Below are positions 53,660 to 62,161 of a stretch of 64,000 nucleotides of DNA, piece after piece. The translations under genes and the position numbers were made by a program. A model generated the notes under the pieces. That model was given only the letters and a program-made list of their open reading frames with translations. It was not told the DNA's origin and made no database searches. The stretch's first letter is position 1; each line of letters begins with the position of its first letter. Origin of the DNA: CAZBLP01 sp964492825 (GTDB taxonomy: Bacteria; DYJV01); the NCBI GenBank assembly GCA_964492825.1, contig CAZBLP010000002.1, forward strand, positions 1 to 64,000. Reading direction: 5' to 3'.

Positions 53660-54214
53660 TTATTCTCCTTCATTGTCTAATGTTAATTCTTTTGTAACTA
53701 TTTTTACTTCATTTAATAAGCCTCTTTTCTTTTTTTCCAACTTTACAATATTATTTTCAATAGAAACAACTTTATAATGCTCTTTGCCAATATAATCTCC
53801 AATTGTGAAAAACAGTCCAAGGTTGTCGCTTGTTTCTACCATTGCTAATGGTGATTTTCCCAATGCTGTTAAAATAGCTTTTAGTTTATATTGTGCTAAA
53901 CTATACATTGTAAGGGGTGTTTCAGGAATATCATCTCCTATATTTTCTTCCATTTTAACCTTCATGAAAAAAGGTTTAAATGGATCCCTTTCTGTTGATA
54001 CAGAATAAATAAATTTATGTAGTTTTTTATTTTCTTTAGTTATTTTTGTTAAAGATTTATTTTTATTAAGCCTTTTTTTTAAAATTTTTTTTGGTTTTAT
54101 TATTTTTTTTGTTTTTGTTTTTTCCTGCCCGCAAGCAATTAGAAATACTGACAGCAAGATAAAAGTAATTATTTTAAAAAACAATTTATTTTTTTCTTTT
54201 CTTTTTTTTGGCAT
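53660..54214 (-). CDS. pilP: Type IV pilus assembly lipoprotein PilP
   Basis: 184 residues with lipobox FLIACGQEK, a Lys-rich linker, and the PilP domain (STERDPFKPFF, LTMYSLAQYKLKAILTALGKSPLAMVETSD, FFTIGDYIGKEHYKVVSI). It links PilQ to the inner-membrane PilNO ring. It overlaps pilO by 29 bases at its start and ends three bases before pilQ. Confidence 0.9.
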   Translation of the reverse strand: MPKKRKEKNKLFFKIITFILLSVFLIACGQEKTKTKKIIKPKKILKKRLNKNKSLTKITKENKKLHKFIYSVSTERDPFKPFFMKVKMEENIGDDIPETPLTMYSLAQYKLKAILTALGKSPLAMVETSDNLGLFFTIGDYIGKEHYKVVSIENNIVKLEKKKRGLLNEVKIVTKELTLDNEGE

Positions 54215-54785
54215 TTAATTTTTCCTTAAGAAAAATATATGTTTCTAATTCTCCATTAAAAGTTAAAATATTATTTCTTCCAGGTACAAGAGTAAGAGAT
54301 TTTACTTTTACAATTCTTTGTAAATTAGATATTTCCCATAAAAACTTGGCAATGTCATGATAACTGCCAATCAATCTTAATGAAATAGGTATTTGGCCAA
54401 AAAATTCTTTTTTAGTAACTTTGCCTGGTCTAAAATTTAGAAAATCGAGATTGTATTTTTTTCCTATTTCGCTGATATTAAATAGTAATGTTGGAATTTC
54501 TTTGGAATCAGGAAGTTTTTTTAAAGCTATATTAAAGTTTTTTTCTAATTGTTTTAACTCTGCCTGAAAAGTTTTTAACTTTTTTTTCACTCTTATAATT
54601 GCTAAAGTTTGCTTTTTTAGCTTTGCCAATTTATAGGTTTTCTTTTCAATAGTCTCAAATTGTGATGTAATAACAGTAAAATACAATGCACTTGCAATTA
54701 AGACCCATATTAGAGAGTAAATTAATATTTTTACAAAAATAGGTAAAGAAAAATATTTTTCCAAAATTGTTTGTAAATTCATCAT
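54186..54785 (-). CDS. pilO: Type IV pilus assembly protein PilO
   Basis: 199 residues: short cytoplasmic start, one membrane helix (ILIYSLIWVLIASALYFTVI), a coiled coil (KLKTFQAELKQLEKNFNIAL) and a periplasmic ferredoxin-like domain (LPDSKEIPTLLFNISEIGKK, PISLRLIGSYHDIAKFLWEI). It pairs with PilN. The tail is Lys-rich (NAKKKKRKK). Overlaps pilN by four bases and pilP by 29. Confidence 0.9.
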   Translation of the reverse strand: MMNLQTILEKYFSLPIFVKILIYSLIWVLIASALYFTVITSQFETIEKKTYKLAKLKKQTLAIIRVKKKLKTFQAELKQLEKNFNIALKKLPDSKEIPTLLFNISEIGKKYNLDFLNFRPGKVTKKEFFGQIPISLRLIGSYHDIAKFLWEISNLQRIVKVKSLTLVPGRNNILTFNGELETYIFLKEKLNAKKKKRKK

Positions 54786-55342
54786 AGTATATCTTTCAAT
54801 TTAGTTTGGTTAATATTCATCTTTAATGAAAAATATTTAAATTTATAGCCTGAATAACTAACTTGACTTACCTGTATTAATTCAACTCTGGAAAATGAGC
54901 CGGTTTTCTTCAGATTTTTAATAAAGCTTACAATTGTAGGTTCATCAATTGCAACGCCTTTTAATGATATCTTAAAATTGTCTTCTTTTAATGACCTAAG
55001 CCAGACTTTTTCAGGAATATTTTCAGCTAAAATTGACATTAAATATGGTGGTAATAATTTGAAGTTTTCTAGTTCTTTTATAATTTTAAATTTTGTCTTA
55101 AATAATTTCTTTTTAGCCTGAAATGTTTTAAGTTGTATTCTTAAAGATTTAAGTTCTTTAAGTTTTTTTTTGTTATATGTGATTTCTCTATCAATTTTGG
55201 AAATTTTGTTTTTATTTATAAAATAAATCCCTGAAAAGGTTGCAACAATAAGGCAAAAGATTACAACATTCCACATAATAGTCAGATTTATTTCATATTT
55301 CCTCTTAATTTTTTCAATTGGTAATAAATTGATTTTAATCAT
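54782..55342 (-). CDS. pilN: Type IV pilus assembly protein PilN
   Basis: 186 residues. The cytoplasmic INLLPIEK motif binds PilM; one membrane helix (VVIFCLIVATFSGIYFI), a coiled coil and a periplasmic domain (LPPYLMSILAENIPEKVWLR) follow. Overlaps pilM and pilO by four bases each. Confidence 0.92.
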   Translation of the reverse strand: MIKINLLPIEKIKRKYEINLTIMWNVVIFCLIVATFSGIYFINKNKISKIDREITYNKKKLKELKSLRIQLKTFQAKKKLFKTKFKIIKELENFKLLPPYLMSILAENIPEKVWLRSLKEDNFKISLKGVAIDEPTIVSFIKNLKKTGSFSRVELIQVSQVSYSGYKFKYFSLKMNINQTKLKDIL

Positions 55343-56391
55343 ATATCCAATCCTCTCAAAGCTAAGCCTGATGCCACAGCGTATTGAGGTTTAATATAAT
55401 CAATATAATCTCTATCAAAAAGATTTTCATCTATATTTATTTTTTTAAACGGATCAAGGTAATTTATTTCAGTATTCGGATATCTTGATTTTAAAAATTC
55501 CTTAACATAACTGTCAAGAGCTTCTCCGCCTGATAAAAAAATCTTATCAATTTTATCTTCATTGCTAGATGACAAAAATAGATCCAATCCTTTGGTAATA
55601 TTGGAAGTTACGTTTTTATTAATAGTTGAAACAAAATTTTGAATATGATGATTGGAGCTCTTTTCTATCTTCATTTTTTCAACTTCAGCATAAGAAATAT
55701 TTAGAGTGTTTTGTATTCTTTCATAAGGTAAGAAATTTCCCAAAATAGTGTCTCTATAGAAAATACTTTGAAAATTTTTTAAAATTAAAATATTTAAAAG
55801 ATTTGCTCCTATATCAATAAGAGCTATTATTTCGGAAGCATCAATATCTTCATTATAATTGTATTCAAATATATTTTGTATTGCAAAAAAATCAATATCA
55901 GCTATTTCCGGCTTTAAGCCTGATTCTATTAATATGCTAATATAATCATCTAAGACTTCCTCTTTAACTGCTATTAATAATATGTCATTTACTTCAGAGC
56001 CATTTTCTTTATCAAATACATGAAATGCCATTTTTATCTCATTAATATTATAAGGAATATGATTGGGAGCTTCTAATTCAACAGCTCTTTTAATATCATT
56101 GTATGTTTCTCCTTTTACCTGAATCCGTTTAATTATAGTGTCATTACCTGGAATTGATACAGCGGCATTATTATTTTTAATTTTATAATATGAAATTAGA
56201 GTTTTGATTCGTTCAATGATTTCGTTTGTGTTGATAAGCATTTCATCAACAATGGTTTCAAAGGAAAAACAAGAATGACCAATATTAGACAAAGATATAG
56301 TGTTATTAAAAAAGGAAAATTCTACAAACTTTACTGCATATTTTCCTATATCCAATCCAATAATTTTTTTAGGTTTTTTCAATAATCCCAT
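55339..56391 (-). CDS. pilM: Type IV pilus assembly ATPase-like protein PilM
   Basis: 350 residues, actin/FtsA-like fold. IIGLDIGKYAVKFVEF, AAVSIPGNDTIIKRI, ALIDIGANLLNILILKN and FLSGGEALDSYVKEFL are the nucleotide-binding segments. It is a cytoplasmic scaffold that binds PilN. First gene of the pilMNOPQ-aroK-slyD run, all joined by short overlaps. Confidence 0.93.
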   Translation of the reverse strand: MGLLKKPKKIIGLDIGKYAVKFVEFSFFNNTISLSNIGHSCFSFETIVDEMLINTNEIIERIKTLISYYKIKNNNAAVSIPGNDTIIKRIQVKGETYNDIKRAVELEAPNHIPYNINEIKMAFHVFDKENGSEVNDILLIAVKEEVLDDYISILIESGLKPEIADIDFFAIQNIFEYNYNEDIDASEIIALIDIGANLLNILILKNFQSIFYRDTILGNFLPYERIQNTLNISYAEVEKMKIEKSSNHHIQNFVSTINKNVTSNITKGLDLFLSSSNEDKIDKIFLSGGEALDSYVKEFLKSRYPNTEINYLDPFKKINIDENLFDRDYIDYIKPQYAVASGLALRGLDI

Positions 56392-56471
56392 ATGTTCATT
56401 CCTATAAACATTGTTTTATTTAAATTTATTTTATGATTTTGTCAAGTGTTCTTTAAAAAAAAATTAATAAT

Positions 56472-57440
56472 TTATAATACCTTTGCAATATCTTTAGCAA
56501 AATATGTTAAAATAATATCAGCTCCTGCTCTTTTTATTGACAGCAAAGTTTCAAACATTACACTTTTTTCATCAATCCATCCTAATCTACCAGCAGCTTT
56601 TATCATGGAATATTCACCACTTACGTTGTATGCTGCAACAGGCCTGTTAAAATTCTCTTTAACTTTGCAAATTATGTCAAGATAAGATAATGCTGGTTTC
56701 ACCATAACAATATCAGCTCCTTCGTCAATGTCTAACTCCACCTCCCTTAATGCTTCCTGAGTATTTGCTATATCCATCTGATAAGATTTCCTATCTCCAA
56801 ATTGTGGCGGAGATTCAGCTGCGTCTCTAAAAGGTCCGTAATATGATGAAGAGTATTTTGCAGAATATGCCATTATAGGAATATCGGAAAACCCGTTCCC
56901 ATCTAAGACCTCCCTGATTACTCCTATTCGACCATCCATCATATCAGAAGGTGCAACCATGTCAGCTCCGGCTTCTACATGTGTTAATGCTTCTTTTGCC
57001 AAAAGCTCCAATGTTTCATCATTTAAAATTATTCCATCCTTAACAATGCCGCAATGTCCATGTGAAGTATATTCACATAAACATACATCAGTAATAATAA
57101 TAATATCTTCAAATCTTTTTTTTATTTCTCTAATTGCACGCTGAATGATACCATTTTCCGCATAAGCTTCTGTAGCAAGCTCATCTTTTATCTCAGGAAT
57201 TCCAAAAAGAATGAAAGATTTTATTCCTAAGCTAACAGAATCTTCAATTTCTTTTAAGACATTGTCTATTGAAAACTGATAAATTCCAGGCATAGATTTT
57301 ACTTCGTTCTTAATATTTTCACCAGGACAAATAAACAAAGGATAGATAAAATCCTCTTTTCTAAGAAATGTTTCTCTTATCATTGCCCTAAAGTTCTCGG
57401 TTTTTCTAAGTCTTCTCGGTCTGAAAATAGGATAATACAT
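56472..57440 (-). CDS. hemB: Delta-aminolevulinic acid dehydratase (porphobilinogen synthase)
   Basis: 322 residues. Joins two aminolevulinate molecules for heme, siroheme and cobalamin synthesis. RPRRLRKTENFR start; DVCLCEYTSHGHCGIV zinc-binding Cys; the active-site Lys in IMAYSAKYSSSYYGPFRDAA and in DIVMVKPALSYLD. The Cys set shows a zinc enzyme. AGGAGG precedes the ATG. Fits the cytochrome and corrinoid needs of the cell. Confidence 0.96.
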   Translation of the reverse strand: MYYPIFRPRRLRKTENFRAMIRETFLRKEDFIYPLFICPGENIKNEVKSMPGIYQFSIDNVLKEIEDSVSLGIKSFILFGIPEIKDELATEAYAENGIIQRAIREIKKRFEDIIIITDVCLCEYTSHGHCGIVKDGIILNDETLELLAKEALTHVEAGADMVAPSDMMDGRIGVIREVLDGNGFSDIPIMAYSAKYSSSYYGPFRDAAESPPQFGDRKSYQMDIANTQEALREVELDIDEGADIVMVKPALSYLDIICKVKENFNRPVAAYNVSGEYSMIKAAGRLGWIDEKSVMFETLLSIKRAGADIILTYFAKDIAKVL

Positions 57441-57583
57441 AATTTCCTCCTGCTAAGATTATTATTTTTTAATTAAACCATTTTTCTAAAAAAAACAAGT
57501 AAATCAAGTAAAACCGCATTGATTTTTAAAATTTGATGAGATAGAATAAATTTTGGGTTAACAATCTCTAAAATTCAATGTAA

Positions 57584-58258
57584 CTATGAATAAAACTCTA
57601 AAACATCTTTAAGATTGTTTATAATATGATTTGGCTTATGTTCAAGAATTTCAGAAAGAGAGTTTTCTCCTTCTCCTACTATTATTATTGAAGAAATTTT
57701 TGCTTTCCTTGCGGTATAAATATCAGTAAGACTGTCACCAAGGAAAAAAATAGAGTTTTCATTACTATTTTTAACATTAAAGAACTTAAAAATTTTTTTT
57801 AAACCATCTATATTTGGTTTGAGAAAGTCAACATCATTTCTTGAAACAGTTATATCAAAAAAAGATTTTATTTTGAATTTGTCAATAATATAATCAAGAG
57901 CATTTCTACCTACATTTGAACATAGAGCAATTTTTACATCCATATCAGTTAATTTAGCAAATACATAATTAACATTACTCTTTAATTTCCAACGTTTTGA
58001 TGCATCTTTATCATAAAAGTCATAAATTCTGTTAAAATCAGCCATAATTTTTCTTTTTAATTTTGGATCATCTATATTTTTTTGAAAATAGTTATACAAT
58101 TTGGAATAATTCATTTTTTTCAATTTTAATACAGGTAAATTTAAATTGTAGTTTATATTATAACCTTTAATTATTTCGCACATTTCATCCATAGATTCTT
58201 TAAGCTTCCATTGAAAGTCTACCAGTGTTCCCTCAAGGTCAGATATTAGCAGTTTCAT
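57584..58258 (-). CDS. HAD-family hydrolase (phosphoglycolate-phosphatase-like)
   Basis: 224 residues. Motif I is LLISDLEGTLVDFQW, motif II IALCSNVGRNA, Lys region LKPNIDGLKKIFKFF and motif IV FFLGDSLTDIYTARKA. The second Asp of motif I is Glu, which may slow or change catalysis. Substrate unknown. The open frame extends to 58291, but the ATG at 58258 has a GGAG site and a normal HAD start. The 208 bases upstream contain no convincing gene. The 143 bases between its end and hemB's start also look empty. Confidence 0.82.
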   Translation of the reverse strand: MKLLISDLEGTLVDFQWKLKESMDEMCEIIKGYNINYNLNLPVLKLKKMNYSKLYNYFQKNIDDPKLKRKIMADFNRIYDFYDKDASKRWKLKSNVNYVFAKLTDMDVKIALCSNVGRNALDYIIDKFKIKSFFDITVSRNDVDFLKPNIDGLKKIFKFFNVKNSNENSIFFLGDSLTDIYTARKAKISSIIIVGEGENSLSEILEHKPNHIINNLKDVLEFYS

Positions 58259-58466
58259 TATAATCTCCACAAATGTAATTTCTATTCTCATTCAAAATAT
58301 CAATAAATAATAAAAAATCAAATAATTTAATTTTATAACTATTATAAGTAGAGTTTATAAACAGATTAAAACAAATGTAAATTAAGATAGAGACAGAACT
58401 TTTAAAGCCATCTTTATTTGTCCAAGCTTGATTGTATAATTTCATAAATATTCCAAATGTAAAAAA

Positions 58467-59558
58467 TTAATCCCAAATAAAAGTTATCCCAAACTGTATC
58501 CAGCCATACGGATGATCAAAAGTAGTTTGAGAGTATTTGTTATACAAAAAAGGGATTTCCCCGTTAAATTGTCTGTATAAGAGCTTTCCTCCAAATGTTA
58601 AAATAATATTTCTATTTATAAAGTAACCGATTTTCCCTTTTAGTATATGATTATAATCTATATAATTTAAACTTTGTTTTCTATTTATTTTTATGTATGA
58701 ATATTCAATTTGTGTTAAGGTTCTGCACGGAGTTTTTATAAATAATGAAAAACCGAATTTATAATAATTTTCATTTCTATCCAGATTGTACGGCAAATCA
58801 GGGAACCTATTTTTATATTTATCCGGAATCATTTTAATAATATTGGAATCGATTTTAGTATTAATTTTTGTTTTTCCATATTCCAAGTAAAAATTAGGAT
58901 AAAAAATTTTAAATGCTTTGCCAATAGTTAATCTATAATAATTTGAAAAATCTTTCATATCTTTAATTAAAAAAAAAGGCTCTTCTTTTTTTAAAAAACC
59001 TATACTTAAAGTCATTTCTGGATATTTCCTTGTTAGCCAAACATAATTTTTATCAGTTTCAATTGTTAGACCTTTTTTAAATTTATCTGCGTAGTAATTC
59101 ATTTCAGATATATCTGAAATTTTTAAATCTTTTGCATTATTTTTACGTATACCTATTTCCAAGGAAATCAATGAGTTAAATGATTTTCTAAAAGCAAGGG
59201 TATAACTGTTAATATTTAAATTTCCAGTTCCGTAATTAATCTTTCTTTTTAAATAAGAAGTAATAATCATTAAATTATCTGTAAGTCCGAAATTAACGGA
59301 TATCCCTCTGTGTTCATAATTCCCTATATTATTTCCGTATGATTTAAGGTAGTTTGATTTTAAATTTAAAATATCAACTGTATCGTTTAAAACAGCATAA
59401 TTTAAATTTATTTCAAATTCTTTTGGTGGTATAATGGTTGATGCTGCTGATATTCCTGTATAAGGTATATAATATGGAAGTTGTTCAGAGTGCAGACAAT
59501 TTAAGTAAGTTAATAGTATAAAAACTGTTATTAAAATCCTATAACAAAAACAAAAGAT
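58467..59558 (-). CDS. Outer-membrane beta-barrel protein (YjbH-like), apparent AUC start
   Basis: The frame is open from an AUC at 59556-59558, which has AGGAGG five bases upstream, through 363 codons. From AUC the protein reads as a signal peptide (FCFCYRILITVFILLTYLNC) then TGISAASTIIPPKEFEINLN, many alternating hydrophobic strands and the aromatic end WIQFGITFIWD of an outer-membrane barrel. No ATG, GTG or TTG lies in frame between the stop upstream and 59270, and an ATG start at 59270 would cut off the signal peptide and first strands. The overall pattern resembles YjbH/GfcD proteins of exopolysaccharide loci, and an SLBB export gene is close by. Function is inferred only from that context. 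Confidence 0.7.
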   Translation of the reverse strand: MFCFCYRILITVFILLTYLNCLHSEQLPYYIPYTGISAASTIIPPKEFEINLNYAVLNDTVDILNLKSNYLKSYGNNIGNYEHRGISVNFGLTDNLMIITSYLKRKINYGTGNLNINSYTLAFRKSFNSLISLEIGIRKNNAKDLKISDISEMNYYADKFKKGLTIETDKNYVWLTRKYPEMTLSIGFLKKEEPFFLIKDMKDFSNYYRLTIGKAFKIFYPNFYLEYGKTKINTKIDSNIIKMIPDKYKNRFPDLPYNLDRNENYYKFGFSLFIKTPCRTLTQIEYSYIKINRKQSLNYIDYNHILKGKIGYFINRNIILTFGGKLLYRQFNGEIPFLYNKYSQTTFDHPYGWIQFGITFIWD

Positions 59559-59587
59559 CTTATCCTCCTACACATACTACCCATAAA

Positions 59588-59615
59588 AAAGAGCCACAAA
59601 ATTTTGTGGCTCTTT
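59588..59615. terminator. Perfect palindromic terminator after the 814-residue protein gene
   Basis: AAAGAGCCACAAAA/TTTTGTGGCTCTTT is a perfect inverted repeat, 27 bases past the stop of the secreted-protein gene and just before the barrel gene ribosome binding site. Confidence 0.85.
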
Positions 59616-59641
59616 GCAATAATTTGATATTGTTGTATGTT

Positions 59642-62086
59642 TTATTTAATCCAATAAATAACCTGCATACCTTCAGAGGAATATACTTTAAAGTCCGTTA
59701 ATCCGTCTCCATTTAAATCACCTACATCTTTATATGCAACACCATTACTGTCTTTATTTGCATTATACCAGTCTTCGTCATCAGAACCTGACTCAATTGG
59801 TGTAACAATATATGTGAATTTAAATTTATACTCCTTATTGTTAGTGGTAACTGTAAGAACTCCTGTATCTCTGTCCATGCTATAATTTGCCCCGAAGAAT
59901 TTATCCATATCATTTGAGAAATTATCTAATGACGCAACATAAGGAGATATCATTTGGGTTGAGCCGTCGGAATATCTTGCCAATACTCCGTATGCTTCAG
60001 ATGCTGGATCTCCTCCAACCATTTCAAAACTTGTTGTATGTGCGGCTACGCTACTGCCACCTTTTACCTCCCAACCAAATGTACCTATTAATTTGCCACT
60101 ATCTGTATTTATGCTGATTAATCCGTCATCATCTATTTTAGAGTCTTGAATTCCAGTGATAACTCCAACTGGATCTTTTGGCGCAGGAGTTAATACAACT
60201 GCTATTCCATTTTTTACACTAACAGCTCTTCCGTTTGGGAGTGCATGTACGCCTTCTGGTATTGAAGAAGGAACAATTTTTACTTCTTTTATAAAAGTAG
60301 CTACTTTAAATCCGCTTACTTCAACTTCAACTGAACCATAATCTGTGCTTTCTATTTTAACATCTGTTGAAATATTTTTTACTGCATCTTCTACAACATT
60401 TGTTGTTGTAATAACTTTTTCTTCTTTTGCAAGAACAGCTGCATCGGGATTTGCAACTGTCGGTAAAGCATCAGCCACTTCCTGAGCTGTTTCTTCGCTT
60501 AAACCTGCTTGTTTTAAAATATTCTGAACCTCTGCCTTTTCAACGGTTACAGCATCTGTGACATCTATGGCTGCTGTATCAATAACGTCATCCATTAAAT
60601 CTGGATTATCTTCCAATGTTTTTTGAAGTTCTTCAGGAGTTGTCACAGGCTCAATTGTTTTACCTGTTTCTTTTGCAAGATCATCAAGAGTGGCTTCTAA
60701 TATGTTTTGTGTAAGCTCCTGAGCTTTTTCTATAACATCTTCTCCTAATCCTATATTTAAATCTTTAGATGTTTTTAAAATTGAACTTACCATATCTGAA
60801 GTATTAGTTACAATTTTTTCAGCATGTTCAATTGTCACATTTTCAGGTTCTGATATTGCGTCTGTTACTTTATCAATAATATTTGATACTTCAGTTTCAG
60901 CTTGAGTGACTGCGTTTCTAATTATTTCATCATCGGCATTTTCCGAACTTGCAATAGTGTCCAATACATCAGTAATTGCATCTGCTGATGTATCCAAAAT
61001 ATTCGCTACTGCGTCCACATCATCTTGTAAATCATCTATTGCAGATCCTATGGTATCACCTAAACTATCTATACTGTCCACAATTGCTTCACTATCACCT
61101 GATTCCAATGCATCTTCAACATCTGATACTGCTTCTTGGCCTGCATTGTCAATTTCTTCTTCTGCTGCAGCTTCCTCGTCTTGTGAAGTTGTAGTTTCTC
61201 CTCCTGATGTCCCGCTTGATGTAGAACTACCTGAAGTTGACTCACTGGGCAATGTTACAGAGGTATTATCCACTACTTCAATTGTACCTGACAAAACAGG
61301 GGCACCTGCTGCTATAACAGGTGAGTCTGTTACTCCATTTATGTCCCAATTTGACGGTGTTGTATTGTCAAATTCTGTTAGGCTTCCATTATCATAGTAA
61401 CCTATAGGAATATCTGTAATGATTTTAAATTTATAGATTCCTGATGGGATTAAGTCTTCTGCTGCTTCAGCTGTCTCTACATCTCTGTTTTGTAACTCAT
61501 CTCTGACTTTCTGGATGAGATTGTTAGGATCAAAAGTAAGGTTGCCGCTAGAGTCACTTGTCACAGGACCGTTTTGAGTATTATTGCTAATATTACCTTT
61601 AAAAGCTATACTGTGATCATAGGTATATGCTCTAAAATAAATTTTTGCTGTATCGGGAATGGTAACAGATGTTTCGTCACTACTGTTTGTTGCTACTTCT
61701 ATTGGGTAAACAATTGCTTCCAAGTATCTGTAGCTTTGATTTGACCAGTCAGCATTGTTGTCAGGACTGTAATTGTCATTAATAAGTCCGTTATAATCAC
61801 TGGTATAGGTGGTATTGTCAAGAATAACTATTCCAATAGAGAGGTTGTCCTGGGAAAAATTATCATTTTTATATACTTTTAAGGATAAGTTAATATTATT
61901 CTGCCGTATATTACCCACAACATCACCGTTATTAATAAGTCCGCTTTGAGATACAGGCACAGGTGTTCCTCCAATTGTCACATTATCTTCTTGAACCCCG
62001 AAAATCGGTGTATATGCAAATAAACTTTGTCCAACAAATAATGTAAAAACAAATACAATACTTAAAGCTTGTATAAATTTTTTCAT
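59642..62086 (-). CDS. Large acidic secreted protein of unknown function
   Basis: 814 residues with a signal peptide (MKKFIQALSIVFVFTLFVGQSLFA). Residues about 25-260 look like beta-rich domains with many Asn and Asp; about 270-300 is a Ser/Thr/Gly linker; about 300-540 is an acidic, Ala/Asp/Glu-rich helical or coiled region (DDLQDDVDAVANILDTSADA and similar); about 560-814 is beta-rich again, with DLNGDGLTDFKV resembling a calcium-binding EF-hand loop. I see no cysteine. No known enzyme motif. It sits between an SLBB polysaccharide-export gene and a barrel protein gene, so a matrix, surface-layer or adhesion role is plausible, but unproven. AGGGGG precedes the ATG. Confidence 0.8.
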   Translation of the reverse strand: MKKFIQALSIVFVFTLFVGQSLFAYTPIFGVQEDNVTIGGTPVPVSQSGLINNGDVVGNIRQNNINLSLKVYKNDNFSQDNLSIGIVILDNTTYTSDYNGLINDNYSPDNNADWSNQSYRYLEAIVYPIEVATNSSDETSVTIPDTAKIYFRAYTYDHSIAFKGNISNNTQNGPVTSDSSGNLTFDPNNLIQKVRDELQNRDVETAEAAEDLIPSGIYKFKIITDIPIGYYDNGSLTEFDNTTPSNWDINGVTDSPVIAAGAPVLSGTIEVVDNTSVTLPSESTSGSSTSSGTSGGETTTSQDEEAAAEEEIDNAGQEAVSDVEDALESGDSEAIVDSIDSLGDTIGSAIDDLQDDVDAVANILDTSADAITDVLDTIASSENADDEIIRNAVTQAETEVSNIIDKVTDAISEPENVTIEHAEKIVTNTSDMVSSILKTSKDLNIGLGEDVIEKAQELTQNILEATLDDLAKETGKTIEPVTTPEELQKTLEDNPDLMDDVIDTAAIDVTDAVTVEKAEVQNILKQAGLSEETAQEVADALPTVANPDAAVLAKEEKVITTTNVVEDAVKNISTDVKIESTDYGSVEVEVSGFKVATFIKEVKIVPSSIPEGVHALPNGRAVSVKNGIAVVLTPAPKDPVGVITGIQDSKIDDDGLISINTDSGKLIGTFGWEVKGGSSVAAHTTSFEMVGGDPASEAYGVLARYSDGSTQMISPYVASLDNFSNDMDKFFGANYSMDRDTGVLTVTTNNKEYKFKFTYIVTPIESGSDDEDWYNANKDSNGVAYKDVGDLNGDGLTDFKVYSSEGMQVIYWIK

Positions 62087-62161
62087 AATTTCCCCCTATT
62101 AAATTAAAACTATCCTAAAGGAATAAAAAAGTCAATAAGTTATTTAATTTTTTTTAAAAAA

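Noticed and set aside
58239..58445. 68-codon leftward open frame between the HAD gene and the barrel gene
   Set aside because: Weak ribosome binding site, overlaps the HAD start, no recognisable domain; composition is that of AT-rich spacer.
60906..61397. Rightward frame of 163 codons within the secreted-protein gene
   Set aside because: A Ser/Ala-rich antisense product of the repetitive acidic coding region; no start signal.
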